Shown one piece after another: positions 1 to 10,218 of a DNA stretch of 64,000 bases. Within the stretch, counting starts at the first letter, position 1; every line of letters begins with the position of its first letter. The translations under genes and the position numbers were made by a program. Location: contig JBHGNT010000005.1 in assembly GCA_043228905.1 (NCBI GenBank), forward strand, positions 13,020,001 through 13,084,000. Direction: 5' to 3'. Source of the stretch: Azolla caroliniana. Its lineage: Eukaryota; Polypodiophyta. The notes beneath the pieces are model-generated. The model was not told where the DNA came from and made no database searches. It saw only the letters and a list, made by a program, of their open reading frames with translations.

Positions 1-507
1 CGCATATGTAATAGTTACAACGTTTAATTTCCGATAGTCTACGCAAACACGAATTTTTCCATTTTTCTTTGGAACTACGATTATCGGGCTCAACCACGTA
101 GCTTCCTTGACTGGTCGAATGAATCTGGCCTTCAGAACTTTGTCAATTTCTTCTTTTATGCGAGCCACATAATTTGGATTCATTCGGTATCGACGTTACT
201 AAACAGGTTTCACGTCGGTAGGTAAATTGATCTTATGCTGATAGAATTTTGTATCCAATCCCTTCATGTCTTCGTGAGACCATGCGAACACATCTTTATA
301 TTCCTTGAGCTGAGCTAACATCACCTCTTTCTGATCCAGTAGTAAGTCTTTTGCGATGGAGAGTAATCGGGGATCCATTGTCATTCCTACGTTAACTTCT
401 TCCAACGCTGAGGCAATGACTCGTCGTGAAATTTCCATTTCTTTCTCGAACGCGGCCCGTGCTTGGTTTAATTCCATTATCGACTCTGGGTCCGGTTCAT
501 AAGCCTC
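1..507 (-). pseudogene. Gy1 pol fragment: linker and N-terminus of reverse transcriptase
   Basis: The minus frame reads through an acidic linker, then the conserved lead-in to a gypsy reverse transcriptase (KDVFAWSHEDMKGLD near 260-305, then YRMNPNYV near 160-190) and ends in PIIVVPKKNGKIRVCVDYR near 25-85, the first RT motif. Two adjacent stops, TAG at 199-201 and TAA at 196-198, interrupt the frame between these blocks. The frame is cut on the right at 508 by copia Co1, and the catalytic YxDD region is outside the window. The ATG at 540 that seems to start this frame lies in the Co1 LTR and is not a real start. Confidence 0.85.
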
Positions 508-791
508 TGTCGAATACATGTGTATAATGGACGTATTCACACTATCCCGTTTTGGCCATTTATGTAATTAGCATAAAGGGTAGTTGCCCTAAGTCGGTCA
601 CTATATATAGTGACCTTGTAACCTTTTTGTAAGGTTGGGTGTTGTATTATTGCTTTATGGAATAAGAAGTCTTTTGTGTCTCTCTCTCTCTCTCTCTCTC
701 TGTGCAACGACCTACAATCTGTCATACGCAGGTGCAGAAAAGAATCCATTGCTTCTTGATCTTCCGCATCGACACGGCCTTGTCTCCAACA
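508..791 (+). repeat. Co1 5' LTR
   Basis: 284 bp, starting TGTCGAATAC and ending CTCCAACA. An ATATATAG motif near 603-610 is a possible TATA element, although it lies in a short palindrome (CACTATATATAGTG). A CT dinucleotide tract follows near 677-701. It matches 5672-5953 almost perfectly. Confidence 0.95.
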
Positions 792-793
792 TC

Positions 794-805
794 TGGTATC
801 AGAGC
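794..805 (+). other. Co1 primer-binding site (initiator tRNA-Met)
   Basis: TGGTATCAGAGC lies two bases after the LTR end. It is complementary to the 3' end of plant initiator tRNA-Met, the usual primer for copia minus-strand DNA synthesis. Confidence 0.93.
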
Positions 806-1464
806 CTGCACAGTAGTCGGTCCTTCAATCCGCTGTCGGCCGTCGTCTCAGCATTCGGTTTCCTGCGTCATTCGAAGAAGAGAGAAGAAGAAGAAAAAAA
901 CGAGGCTTGCATCTCCTCGCGTTAGATCCTCTTCGCTTAGAGTAAGCCAGCCGGTTGTACTCCGTTCCTTGTGATCGCAACGCTCGAGGTGAAATCCCCT
1001 TGTGCAACATTGACACGATCGCGCTCCACTCGGTTAAACGGCATCCGAAAAGGTCATTAAACGCTGCTCGCCGCTCGTTGTAACCACTCGGTGCAGATCG
1101 GTCTCAAGACAACAACCCCAATTCGCGCTTCATCCGGCTGATCGACATTCGGGAGGATCAGTTGGATCTGTCTCTCTCGTCGCTGCAGCCACCCGAAGCA
1201 GAATCGGTCCAGATAATCGGTTTCAATAATCGGTATTCGGCATATATATCCGAAGCGAACCGGGCTCAGTCCGACTCGGCAACATTCGGGAAGACCAGTC
1301 GGTTCTGTCCCTCAAGTTACCGGAGTCAATTCGAGCAAGTTCCGAAGCCGAACCGACTCGGGTTCAAATCCGACTAGAACGATATCGGGTGAGCCAACCG
1401 GCTGCACTCCAACAAGGTTCGTAGTCAACTCCGAACCGAGCTTCGTCAACCGAAACCGAATTTG
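806..1464 (+). other. Co1 untranslated leader
   Basis: About 660 bp between primer-binding site and gag. It is rich in TCGG/CCGA-type words and carries only short frames without recognisable domains. I see no gene in it; packaging signals would be expected here. Confidence 0.7.
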
Positions 1465-4400
1465 ATGGCATCAACATCCGGCTCGTCAGAAATGAGTCTA
1501 CGAAAGTTCGATGGATCGAACTTCAACTTCTGGAAGGAGCAAATGCAGGACTATCTCATAGTCAAGGGGCAAATCGATCCCATCGAAAATGAAGAACCTC
1601 CAGAAGGATACAAACCAATTGAGTGGCAGAAGCTGGACAGAATCGTCCGCGCCACGATTCGGATGCACCTATCGGAATCGGTATACTTTACGGTGCAATC
1701 GTGTACGACAGCATTCGAACTGTGGAAAACACTGTCGGACACTTACGAAAAGAAGGTCGCCGCAACGAAGATGTTTCTGATCCGGCGCCTCTACAACTTG
1801 CGGATGAAAGAATCCGATTCGGTTCAAGCACACCTCAATGAGTACGAAAGCATAAGCTCCCAAATCTCGTCACAGGGGACGGCAATCGAGGATGAACTCA
1901 GAGCAATGATACTCATGAGCAGCCTTCCCTCATCATGGGAAACTTTCGTCACAACCGTGTGCAACGCGTCAACCACGGCTGTTAAATACTCCGAAGTCAC
2001 GAGCGCAATCCTGACCGAAGCAGCTCGGAGAAAGTCTTTCGCCAAAGACTCAACAGACGACGCTTACGTAGTACAAGGTTCGACAGACCGATCGAACATA
2101 CGAGGAAGAGATTCCTCACGGCCGCCGAACAATCAGCGAAGACGGAGCCAGTCACGGGATAACCGAATCTGCAACTATTGCAAGAAACCCGGACACATCA
2201 AAGCCGACTGCCGCGCACTCAAGAACAAGAACAACAAGAAGAGTGGCCGGCATGAGGAGATCAATTACGTCAGCTTCTCAGCTGATGTGCTACCAAACGA
2301 CCCGAATATACTATCAATCGAAAATCCAGTCGGATCAGAAGTTCTGCTCACGACTGAAGAATCGAGCACATGGCTCTTAGATTCGGGCGCGTCATTTCAT
2401 GTGACTCCTCATCGATCCCAATTTCGGCAATATACGATCCGTCACTCCGACTCAGTTCGGGTCGGCAACTCACAACACTGTGATATCATCGGAATCGGCA
2501 CAGTAGAGCTTAACCTTGCCGGTGGCTCTACACTTGTACTCCACAATGTCCGACATGTACCCGAGCTCTCAAGGCCATTGATCTCAGTCGGACAACTAGA
2601 TGAAGACGGCATTCGTGCCGGTTTTTCTTCGGGAGGGTGGACACTCCACAGGGGGAACCTCCTGCTTGCTAGAGGACCCAAGATACACTCCCTGTATCCG
2701 TTACATGTTACGCTCAGAGAGGGTAACCTGTTTTTGGTGGATATTCCTATGTCATCACTATGGCACCGAAGATTAGGACACCTCAGCAAGGCCGGCATCA
2801 CGCACCTATCTAGAGCCGGATACATCCCCAAACTCTCCTTCTCGGACCATCAATTCTACGAGCATTGCCAGTATGGCAAACAAGCAGCCGCATCACACCC
2901 GACATCAGCACCAAGAGAAACGAGACCTCTTGATTTGGTCCACTCGGACGTCTGTGGCCCAATGCCGCATCAGTCTCTCGGCGGTGCCTCTTACTTCGTC
3001 ACTTTTATTGACGATTCGACTCGAAAGGTGTGGGCTTATCCAATTCGCACCAAAGATCGGGTCTTCTCGATCTTCACCGATTGGCTCGCTATGGTGGAAA
3101 ATCAAACCGACCGAAAGCTGAAATGCTTTCGGACAGACAATGGGGGAGAGTTTAAATCCGAAGAATTCGTCAAATTCTGCCGACAACGCGGCATCCGACG
3201 TGAATTTACGGCACCACACAGTCCGGAGCAAAACGGGATTGCCGAACGCATGAATCGGACAATCCAAGAACGGACAGTTTCCATGCTCCAACACTCCGGA
3301 CTGTCGGATGGCTTCTGGGCAGAGGCTCTACTCACGGCAGTACACATAATCAATATGTCGCCAAGTAGACCTCTAGGACTTCAAATTCCTCAGGAACTAT
3401 GGATCGGCAGTAAGCCGAATTACGACAAGCTGAGGATCTTCGGATGCGAGGCGTACGCCCTTATTCCGAAAGATGATCGCCGAAAACTTGCACCTCGGTC
3501 CAGGAAATGCATTTTCCTTGGATATGGATCCGACGGCGAAATGGGATACCGACTCTGGGACCCCGAACGCAGACAAATCGTTCGAAGTTCGGACGTTGTG
3601 TTCAACGAGTCGGCTATGAATCCATCAGTCGAAAAACCGATCGAAGTCCGAAGGGTAACATTTTCCGATGTGCCGACCCTTCAAGAAGGCCCCGCTCTTA
3701 ACACACGGTCAGCTTCACGGGTAGCTGAACCTTACACTACCGACTCGGACAACTCCGACTCGGCACAGCCGAATGATTCGCTTTCGGACCATCCGACCTC
3801 GATACCCGATGCGACCAGTCCAATCTTACCTCGACGATCCGAGAGACTGTCGCAACCTCCGGAGAGGTATTCTCTTGGAATTTTCTTCACCGACGCCGGC
3901 GAACCGACGTCTTACGAAGAAGCATCGACATCTGTCGATTCAGCCACCTGGCATCTGGCGATGGAGTCGGAAATGCACTCCATTCGGGCAAACAAGACTT
4001 GGGATCTGGTTGAATTACCCAGGAACCGACGTGCTCTTCCTTACAAGTGGGTTTATCGACTAAAAGAGACGTCTGATTCGACCACCCCAAAGTACAAGGC
4101 CAGATTAGTTGCGAAGGGCTTCCGACAAGAATATGGCGTCGACTTCGACGAGATTTTTTCACCAGTGGTGAAAATGACAACCCTTCGTTTCCTACTCGGC
4201 GTAGTGGCAGCCGACAACTTGGAGCTGATTCAGCTAGATGTCAAAACAGCCTTCCTCCATGGTGATCTTGACGAGGAAATTTATATGGAGCAGCCAAAAG
4301 GCTTCGTGGCGACTGGCCAAGAACATCTAGTCTGCCGACTCAGGAAGAGTCTATACGGCCTCAAACAGGCACCGCGACAATGGTACAAGAAGTTCGACGA

Positions 4401-5478
4401 CTTCATCCAATCGATCGGCTTCTCAAAAAGCGATGAGGACCATTGTCTCTTCACCAACACAGCTCAAGATGGATCACCCATCTTCCTCATCATTTACGTG
4501 GACGACATGCTAATTTCTGGACGCCACGCGGGCGACCTTGCCGATCTCATTCGGCAACTGCGGTTGAAGTTTGCCATGAAGGACCTCGGTCCGGCACGAC
4601 ACATCCTTGGCATGAAGATTAGTCGGCATCGCGATAAACGACATCTTTTTTTGTCTCAGACCGACTATACCCGACGTGTCTTAGAACGCTTCAACATGCA
4701 ATCAGCCAAATCTGCTTCAACCCCGCTCCCCATGAATCTTCGGCTCTCTCAGCGAGACTACCCGACATCCGGTCCGGAGGGGGAAGATATGAAGTCGGTA
4801 CCGTATGCACCGGCAATCGGCTCCCTTATGTACCTGATGGTCGCGACACGGCCTGATATTTCTCACGCCGTAGGAGTCGTTAGCAGATTTATGCACAATC
4901 CTGGCCGATCGCATTGGAACGCAGTCAAACATGTGTTCAGATATCTGGCTGGCACAAAAGACCACGGCATTCTTTTCGGTCCGAACCGAACCTCAGGCGT
5001 AGTCGGTTACACCGACTCGGACTTCGCCGGCTATATAGACAGTCGGAAATCTACAACCGGATACTGCTTCAAATTCGGCAATGGAGCAATCTCGTGGAAG
5101 TCGAAACTTCAGGAGTGCACAGCGACCTCAACGACCGAAGCAGAATATGTAGCTGCGTCCGACGCAGCAAAAGAAGCTTTGTGGCTCGGTCGGCTGGCGC
5201 ACACGTTTCGACAAGTCGACCATGACTCGGCTCCAGTTGTCTACAGCGACAGTCAAGGTGTTGTTGCCTTGTCGAAAAATCCGGTTCACCACAACGCCTC
5301 CAAACATATCGACGTTCGATATCACTTCGTTCGGGACTGCGTCATTTCAGGGAAAATCGGTCTAGAGAAAATATCCACAACCGACAATGTCGCAGATGGA
5401 ATGACCAAATGTCTTTCGGCAGACCGCTTTCGGTCTCTTCGGCATCAGATGGGCGTAACGACAAACCAGTCCGGTTAG
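1465..5478 (+). CDS. Co1 copia gag-pol polyprotein
   Basis: One open frame of 1337 residues. The ATG at 1465 is preferred; the in-frame TTG just before it is not a start. Domain order is copia-type: gag (UBN2-like, about 1-200); CCHC zinc knuckle CNYCKKPGHIKADC near 235-248; aspartic protease WLLDSGASFHV near 303; GAG-pre-integrase about 420-480 with H..H/C..C residues; integrase core about 490-640 with HSDVCGP, FRTDNGGEF and an ERMNRT glutamate; reverse transcriptase about 830-1080 with YVDD near 1011; RNase H about 1180-1330 with TDSDFAGY and TEAEYVA. This order (integrase before RT) defines Ty1/copia. Length is normal and no catalytic residue looks lost, so it could encode all proteins needed for transposition. 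Expression is driven from the 5' LTR. Confidence 0.97.
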   Translation: MASTSGSSEMSLRKFDGSNFNFWKEQMQDYLIVKGQIDPIENEEPPEGYKPIEWQKLDRIVRATIRMHLSESVYFTVQSCTTAFELWKTLSDTYEKKVAATKMFLIRRLYNLRMKESDSVQAHLNEYESISSQISSQGTAIEDELRAMILMSSLPSSWETFVTTVCNASTTAVKYSEVTSAILTEAARRKSFAKDSTDDAYVVQGSTDRSNIRGRDSSRPPNNQRRRSQSRDNRICNYCKKPGHIKADCRALKNKNNKKSGRHEEINYVSFSADVLPNDPNILSIENPVGSEVLLTTEESSTWLLDSGASFHVTPHRSQFRQYTIRHSDSVRVGNSQHCDIIGIGTVELNLAGGSTLVLHNVRHVPELSRPLISVGQLDEDGIRAGFSSGGWTLHRGNLLLARGPKIHSLYPLHVTLREGNLFLVDIPMSSLWHRRLGHLSKAGITHLSRAGYIPKLSFSDHQFYEHCQYGKQAAASHPTSAPRETRPLDLVHSDVCGPMPHQSLGGASYFVTFIDDSTRKVWAYPIRTKDRVFSIFTDWLAMVENQTDRKLKCFRTDNGGEFKSEEFVKFCRQRGIRREFTAPHSPEQNGIAERMNRTIQERTVSMLQHSGLSDGFWAEALLTAVHIINMSPSRPLGLQIPQELWIGSKPNYDKLRIFGCEAYALIPKDDRRKLAPRSRKCIFLGYGSDGEMGYRLWDPERRQIVRSSDVVFNESAMNPSVEKPIEVRRVTFSDVPTLQEGPALNTRSASRVAEPYTTDSDNSDSAQPNDSLSDHPTSIPDATSPILPRRSERLSQPPERYSLGIFFTDAGEPTSYEEASTSVDSATWHLAMESEMHSIRANKTWDLVELPRNRRALPYKWVYRLKETSDSTTPKYKARLVAKGFRQEYGVDFDEIFSPVVKMTTLRFLLGVVAADNLELIQLDVKTAFLHGDLDEEIYMEQPKGFVATGQEHLVCRLRKSLYGLKQAPRQWYKKFDDFIQSIGFSKSDEDHCLFTNTAQDGSPIFLIIYVDDMLISGRHAGDLADLIRQLRLKFAMKDLGPARHILGMKISRHRDKRHLFLSQTDYTRRVLERFNMQSAKSASTPLPMNLRLSQRDYPTSGPEGEDMKSVPYAPAIGSLMYLMVATRPDISHAVGVVSRFMHNPGRSHWNAVKHVFRYLAGTKDHGILFGPNRTSGVVGYTDSDFAGYIDSRKSTTGYCFKFGNGAISWKSKLQECTATSTTEAEYVAASDAAKEALWLGRLAHTFRQVDHDSAPVVYSDSQGVVALSKNPVHHNASKHIDVRYHFVRDCVISGKIGLEKISTTDNVADGMTKCLSADRFRSLRHQMGVTTNQSG

Positions 5479-5662
5479 AGCCGGACACAGAGCAGGATGG
5501 TTCCCGACAACCGACATCAGTTCCTTAATGATCGGCTTCAACTGTTCCGACCCGACCAGTTTGGTCTTCTGCCTTCGGACCCTGCCGACTCGAACAAAGC
5601 TGATATGTCCGAGAACCTAAGTCTATACCTGTAATCTTAGATAACCCATGTATACGCCCATT

Positions 5663-5671
5663 ACGGGGGAG
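5663..5671 (+). other. Co1 polypurine tract
   Basis: The purine-rich stretch ACGGGGGAG directly precedes the 3' LTR, the expected position for the plus-strand primer. Confidence 0.8.
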
Positions 5672-5953
5672 TGTCGAATACAGGTGTATAATGGACGTAT
5701 TCACACTATCCCGTTTTGGCCATTTATGTAATTAGCATAAAGGGTAGTTGCCCTAAGTCGGTCACTATATATAGTGACCTTGTAACCTTTTTGTAAGGTT
5801 GGGTGTTGTATTATTGCTTTATGGAATAAGAAGTCTTTTGTGTCTCTCTCTCTCTCTCTCTCTGTGCAACGACCTACAATCTGTCATACGCAGGTGCAGA
5901 AAAGAATCCATTGCTTCTTGATCTTCCGCATCGACACGGCCTTGTCTCCAACA
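5672..5953 (+). repeat. Co1 3' LTR
   Basis: 282 bp, TG to CA, followed by the target-site copy GCCTC. It differs from the 5' LTR by one substitution (T/G at the 12th base) and one CT unit. Confidence 0.95.
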
Positions 5954-5958
5954 GCCTC

Positions 5959-6330
5959 TTCGTGAAGTGTAGTGGAAGTAGCGTAATCCACCGCGGTTTC
6001 TATTACGTCAATTTCGAATAGCGGGATGATTCACAGGTGCTCATCCAGGTATGCTTCCAGGTTTGTATCATCCACTACTTCCAGCATATTTATGTCTTCT
6101 GCGTACAATGGTGTCATTCCTTTGGGTTGCACTGTCATTTCTTTTGTGGGTACATGAACTTTGCTGCATCCTCGTCGGAAACTGATACAATTATGTTGCC
6201 AACTATGTTTGATGTTAGCCGAACAAAGCCAAGGTCTGCTAAGCAGTATTGGGTACGCTCCCGGAGCATCAAGTGTGAGGACTACCGCCGAGATGTCAAA
6301 ACAGTGACCGCCGATGACAATGCCTAGTTT
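5959..6330 (-). pseudogene. Gy1 fragment: end of protease and linker to RT
   Basis: Minus-strand translation gives DISAVVLTLDAPGAYPILL followed by an RPWL block, the conserved C-terminal part of gypsy aspartic proteases. After a TGA near 6145 and a frame change comes an acidic linker (YAEDINMLEVVDDTNLEAYL). Removing Co1 joins this to the RT lead-in at 1-507. Its other side is cut at 6331-6334 by Na1. Confidence 0.75.
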
Positions 6331-6334
6331 CCGG

Positions 6335-7100
6335 TGTCGTGAAGATTTTCGTCCACAAGCGGAAACATTGTCTACATCGGCGGGGTGTAGCGTGTGTACG
6401 CACCTATGTACATTTAGTGTGAATATCGAGGGCGCCTTTATGGCGCCGAAGAGTAGTCAAGTCGGGATAGACGATCCCATGTAAGTCGTGATTTATCCCA
6501 CATTGTAACGCATCCCTCTCCTTGTTCTATAAAAGGAAGGGAACACCCTTTGGGAAAGGGTTGCCCATTTTGCATTAGAGGTTATACCGTTAGGTTTAGA
6601 GTTAGCTTCTTCTTCTTCTTCTTCTCCTTCGTGTTCGCTTAGGGTTTGCTGCAGCTCATCTCCTGTGCAAGACCCCGCTCAGCGCGACGAGCCTGAGAGC
6701 TCCCCGACGGCGGCTTGACAGCAGACGACTGTTGTAAGCTATCTTGGTCCGGCTCGAAGCCGGGAATGTATTCTTCATATATATACATACATATACGTTT
6801 ACGTTTGTCTGTGTATATTCGTGTCGCTGTTGGCGTCGGGTGCTTACCCTCTCCTACGTTTTCTGTACATAAGGCGCGAGTCGAGTTGAGCTGTGTGTAC
6901 GAGTGTGTGGCTGTGCGTGTGTGTGTGTGTGCGTGTGTGCGTGAGTCGGTGTTAATCTCTCTCTCTCCCTTCGGTTGCTTCCGGTGTGTTTCTGGGATGC
7001 CCCGGAAACGGTGAAGCACGACTTCCTACGCTCCATCGCTATCTAGTCCAAGACCCCCGTGGTCCCGCCTTTCTCCACGCACGCGCGTAGCAACGCGACA
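6335..7100 (+). repeat. Na1 5' LTR
   Basis: 766 bp. TATAAAAGG at 6529-6537 is a good TATA box, followed by TTCTTC, GT-rich and CT-rich tracts. Open frames seen across it on both strands have no domain and are not genes. Confidence 0.92.
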
Positions 7101-7102
7101 TA

Positions 7103-7120
7103 TTTGGTGAACCCGACGTG
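7103..7120 (+). other. Na1 candidate primer-binding site
   Basis: TTTGGTGAACCCGACGTG lies two bases after the LTR end, where a primer-binding site should be. I cannot name the primer tRNA. Confidence 0.5.
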
Positions 7121-7137
7121 AAAGGCGGCAATGGAGG

Positions 7138-8529
7138 ATGGAGTCGGAAGACGACGACCTTGCGGAGACGGTGGCTGAAGTGATGTTGGAGTCGGCACGA
7201 GTGGTTATGAGGCGAGAAGCAGCGCAACAAGCGGTTGAGTGAGTGGTCGAAAGAGTCGGCCATTTCAACGGGGACAAAGTCCCATCTTACTTGGAAGCCT
7301 ACAATGCGGAAATGGAGGAGCGTGGCGTAGACGAGGCGTTGAGGCTGGAGTTCTTCTGTCGGGTTGTGGCTGTCCGGATGCATGCAGAAGTAAAGGAGCT
7401 CAGTGAGGCTCATAGTTCGTGGGAGGCCTTCGAAGAGGCGCTCCTGAAAGCATACGGAGGACGGCGGAAGAGCCGGGGACGACACGACTTCGACTAGTGG
7501 GTAGCATCGGCAAAGACCCACCGGGGTGCGACGAAGGCGTTCCGGGAGTTCGAGCGACGACTTGCTCGGCTCCCAGAGCGGGAACAAGGTTTGGTGGGGG
7601 CAGACAAAGTCCTTTTGTTCGTCAGGTCGATCGACCGAGCGGAACGGGAAGCCATCGGGATTGAGCTCGAAGACGATGATGGAGCGAATGGGCTTACGGA
7701 GGACTGGTCGAAGGTCGGAAGGGTGTGCCAAAGGCTAGACAACGAGCGAGCCGAGAAGGCTAAGACGAAGGTACGTGACGGCGTGCCATCATAGCAGGAA
7801 GAGGCCGAACGGCAAAGAGAGCCGGCAAGGGTCGGCGTTGGGGCCAGGATTGCGGAGGCATACGCAGCGCTCAAAGCGAGGCTCGAGGAAGAGGGAGGAT
7901 CGAGGCTAGAAGCTGAGCCCGAGGAGACGGACTTGTCCCACGCGACGACGGAAGATCGGTACGACGGTACCACGGGAGAGGGTGCGGAACGAAACGCCCT
8001 CTCGACTTGCAGAGATAGAACGGCCAAGGACGAGGCCGAGATACCGATCGCGGAATCGGAACGTTGGGACCAACGGTTTCGGGCATGTCAGCCCGAGATC
8101 CGGGTCATTGGAGAAGCAAGCCCAGACGGGGCTTGCGCGATCGGTAAGAAAATGACCGTCGACCACGAAGAGTCGGTGGCTATAGACAAGGGCGTAAAAC
8201 GGACGGGCGATTCTTTGTGTCTTCCCACACTTGCTCCCGAGACGATGGCAGTCGGGCCCGAGTGCCCACGTGAGTCCCAAGCGGAGGAAGGCGGCGGCGA
8301 AAGGCCAAGAATCACCGGCGAGACGATATGGGGAAGGAGCGGACGAAAGCCCACGGACCCGATTCCGGAGAACTCGGCAATTTGGCCCGTATGCCCGTGT
8401 AAGACCAAGGAGATGGATGGCGGTACCGGGGAGTCGTGGCACGATGCCAACGAAGACGGATGGGAAAAGGCCTGCGAGGAGGCCGAGGATGGACACGGCA
8501 CGTGGAGATCGGCATTCCGTTACGGGTGA
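7138..8529 (+). pseudogene. Na1 gag-like reading frame with three internal stops
   Basis: A single frame runs from ATG 7138 to TGA 8527-8529, interrupted by TGA 7240, TAG 7495 and TAG 7792 without frameshift. The N-terminal part is acidic. Residues around 40-125 (FNGDKVPSYLEAYNAEMEER, then an F.RVV core and WEAFEEALLKAYG) look like the helical gag fold of plant gypsy elements. The middle is highly charged, and the C-terminal part is low-complexity and runs into GC-rich repeats. No zinc knuckle is evident. It probably supplied, or once supplied, a capsid-like protein. It could also be a captured gene, but its place right after the primer site favours gag. Confidence 0.65.
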
Positions 8530-10205
8530 AGCGTGATCCGGTCGTGGGCCGTTCGATCGGGGCCGGATTCGGCATGAAGGGGCCAGTACGGAAGGGGGTG
8601 CGGGACGAGCCGCCCTCTTTTACATGGGGAGAAAGATCGACCGGGCGAAGGTCGAGATTTGGAATGAGAATGAAAGCCGGTCCTATGGGATTCCTTACAC
8701 CGATCTGGTTGCAGGCCCGAGTGCCGGCGTGAGTCCTATAAGGGAGATCGGTGGCGACAAGAGAACGGGACTCGGCAATCTGGGGAAGGACGAACGGACC
8801 CGGACGAGAACCGGGCGGAACGGACTCCCGGATAACCATTCCGGGAGGGAGGAAGAGAGCAGGCCTATGAAGAGGCCGAGGACACGGTACGTTGGTACCA
8901 TGGGAGAGGGTGCGGAGTAAAACGCCCTCTCGGCATGCGGAAAAGGACGACCCGGGACAGGGTCAGGAAGACAAATCGGCGGTCTACGGAGGATCCTTCA
9001 CACCGGTTCTAGAGACTTTGGCAGTCGGCAACGCGGTCGACGTAAGACCAAGATACTGACGGTGGCGGCGAAGGATCCTTCACACCGGTTCTAGAGACTT
9101 CGGCAGTCGGCAACGCAGTCGACGTAAGACTAAGATACTCATGGTGGCGGCGAGGTGACAAAGACAATGGGCGTAAGGAAGTCCGGTCCTACGGGATCCC
9201 CACACCGGTTCCCAAGTCTCCGGTTGTGCTGCCATCGTGGCAATGTAAGACCGAGGGAGAAGGAAGGTGGCGGCAGGAAACGGGACCTGGCTACGCGGGA
9301 GACACGAGGAGAGTCCGGGAGGGACTCAAACAAAAGACACCCGAATTCGGCAAGCATAGAGACGGAGTCTGGTCCTATGGGACCCTCACACTGATCCGGA
9401 GACTTCGGCAGTTCGGCCAATGTGGCAACGTGAGACCGAGGGAGAAGGACGGTGGCGGCAGGGAACGGGACCCGATGACACGAGGTTTCGGAAGGAGCCG
9501 ATAAGGGCAAACACGGAGAGGTTTGTCAGGCCGGAAAGACACACCTTGGACAGAACATGAGTCTCGCAAGTGGCCATCGCGGGCCGGATCGAAGCGTGAC
9601 TACGGGACGGTGCCAAACAACGGGCGAGGGTACATGGCACACGGAGGTGCCGAAGCGGGAAGGCGAGCACGGAGGACGTCGGAAAGGGATCCTCCACACC
9701 GTTCCGGAGACCATGGCGGTTCGAGCCGACGCAGCGATGTAAGACCATGGAGAAGGAAGGTGGCGGTGGAAGGATGGCGCGACGAAACACCAAGATCGAC
9801 AACATAGGCTGAGCGCGATCGGCATGAGCGGAGAGTCGTATCTAGGAAAACGAAGGAGATGCGCGGAGAGCAATGGGGTACACACCCGGAAGGGAAGCAC
9901 GGGCATCGGATACGGCGGGTCGGATGTAGTCGGTGGTTCAAGGACCCACGGTGGACGTGGCAGATCGGTTGGAGGCAACGACTCGGCGAACATCGCCGAG
10001 TGTGGCGGATCGGATGGCGCCGACGGTTCGAGACCATTCGGTGAGGATGGTGGGCCGGAAGGCGGCGGTGGTTCGTGTGAACGGGGTGGTCTTGCTCGAA
10101 GGCCGGGCGGGCCCGCGAGGACGCTAAGGACTCGGTCGGTCGTGGTGGCCGAAAATCTCGTGTTCTCTCCCCTATGTTTTGGCACATACCGGAGGATGTG
10201 CGGTT
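8530..10205 (+). repeat. Na1 interior: degenerate GC-rich tandem repeats
   Basis: About 1.7 kb without a supportable gene. A diverged unit recurs: GGGATCCTTCACACCGG, then GAGACTTCGGCAGTCGGCAA, then GTAAGACC(G/A)AGG..GAAGG and GGTGGCGGC. Clear copies start near 8680, 8990, 9075, 9180, 9370 and 9690; the pair at 8990-9145 is nearly identical over about 80 bp. Long open frames here on both strands reflect GC-rich repeats, not genes. Confidence 0.65.
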
Positions 10206-10218
10206 AGGTGGGGCTGGA
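10206..10218 (+). other. Na1 polypurine tract
   Basis: Purine-rich AGGTGGGGCTGGA directly before the 3' LTR. Confidence 0.7.

Larger units (their letters stand above)
508..5953 (+). mobile_element. Ty1/copia element Co1, complete and young
   Basis: Complete LTR retrotransposon: 5' LTR 508-791, primer-binding site 794-805, gag-pol 1465-5478, polypurine tract just before 5672 and 3' LTR 5672-5953. A 5-bp target-site duplication GCCTC flanks it at 503-507 and 5954-5958. LTRs start TG and end CA. The two LTRs differ by one base substitution and one CT-dinucleotide length change, so insertion was recent. It sits inside the linker/RT region of Gy1 on the opposite strand. Structure and open frame are consistent with an autonomous element. 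Co5 at 41951-42550 is an older relative. Confidence 0.97.

Noticed and set aside
199-540. A separate gene starting at the ATG at 540
   Set aside because: The first residues come from the Co1 LTR; the rest is Gy1 pol cut by Co1.
6639-7036. Open frames on both strands with His-Thr and Cys-Val repeats (also 10531-10895)
   Set aside because: They lie in the Na1 LTRs and come from GT and CT simple repeats.
7494-8839. Long minus-strand frames opposite the Na1 gag-like frame
   Set aside because: Shadows of a GC-rich coding frame; no domain, while the plus frame shows gag-like text and a position after the primer site.
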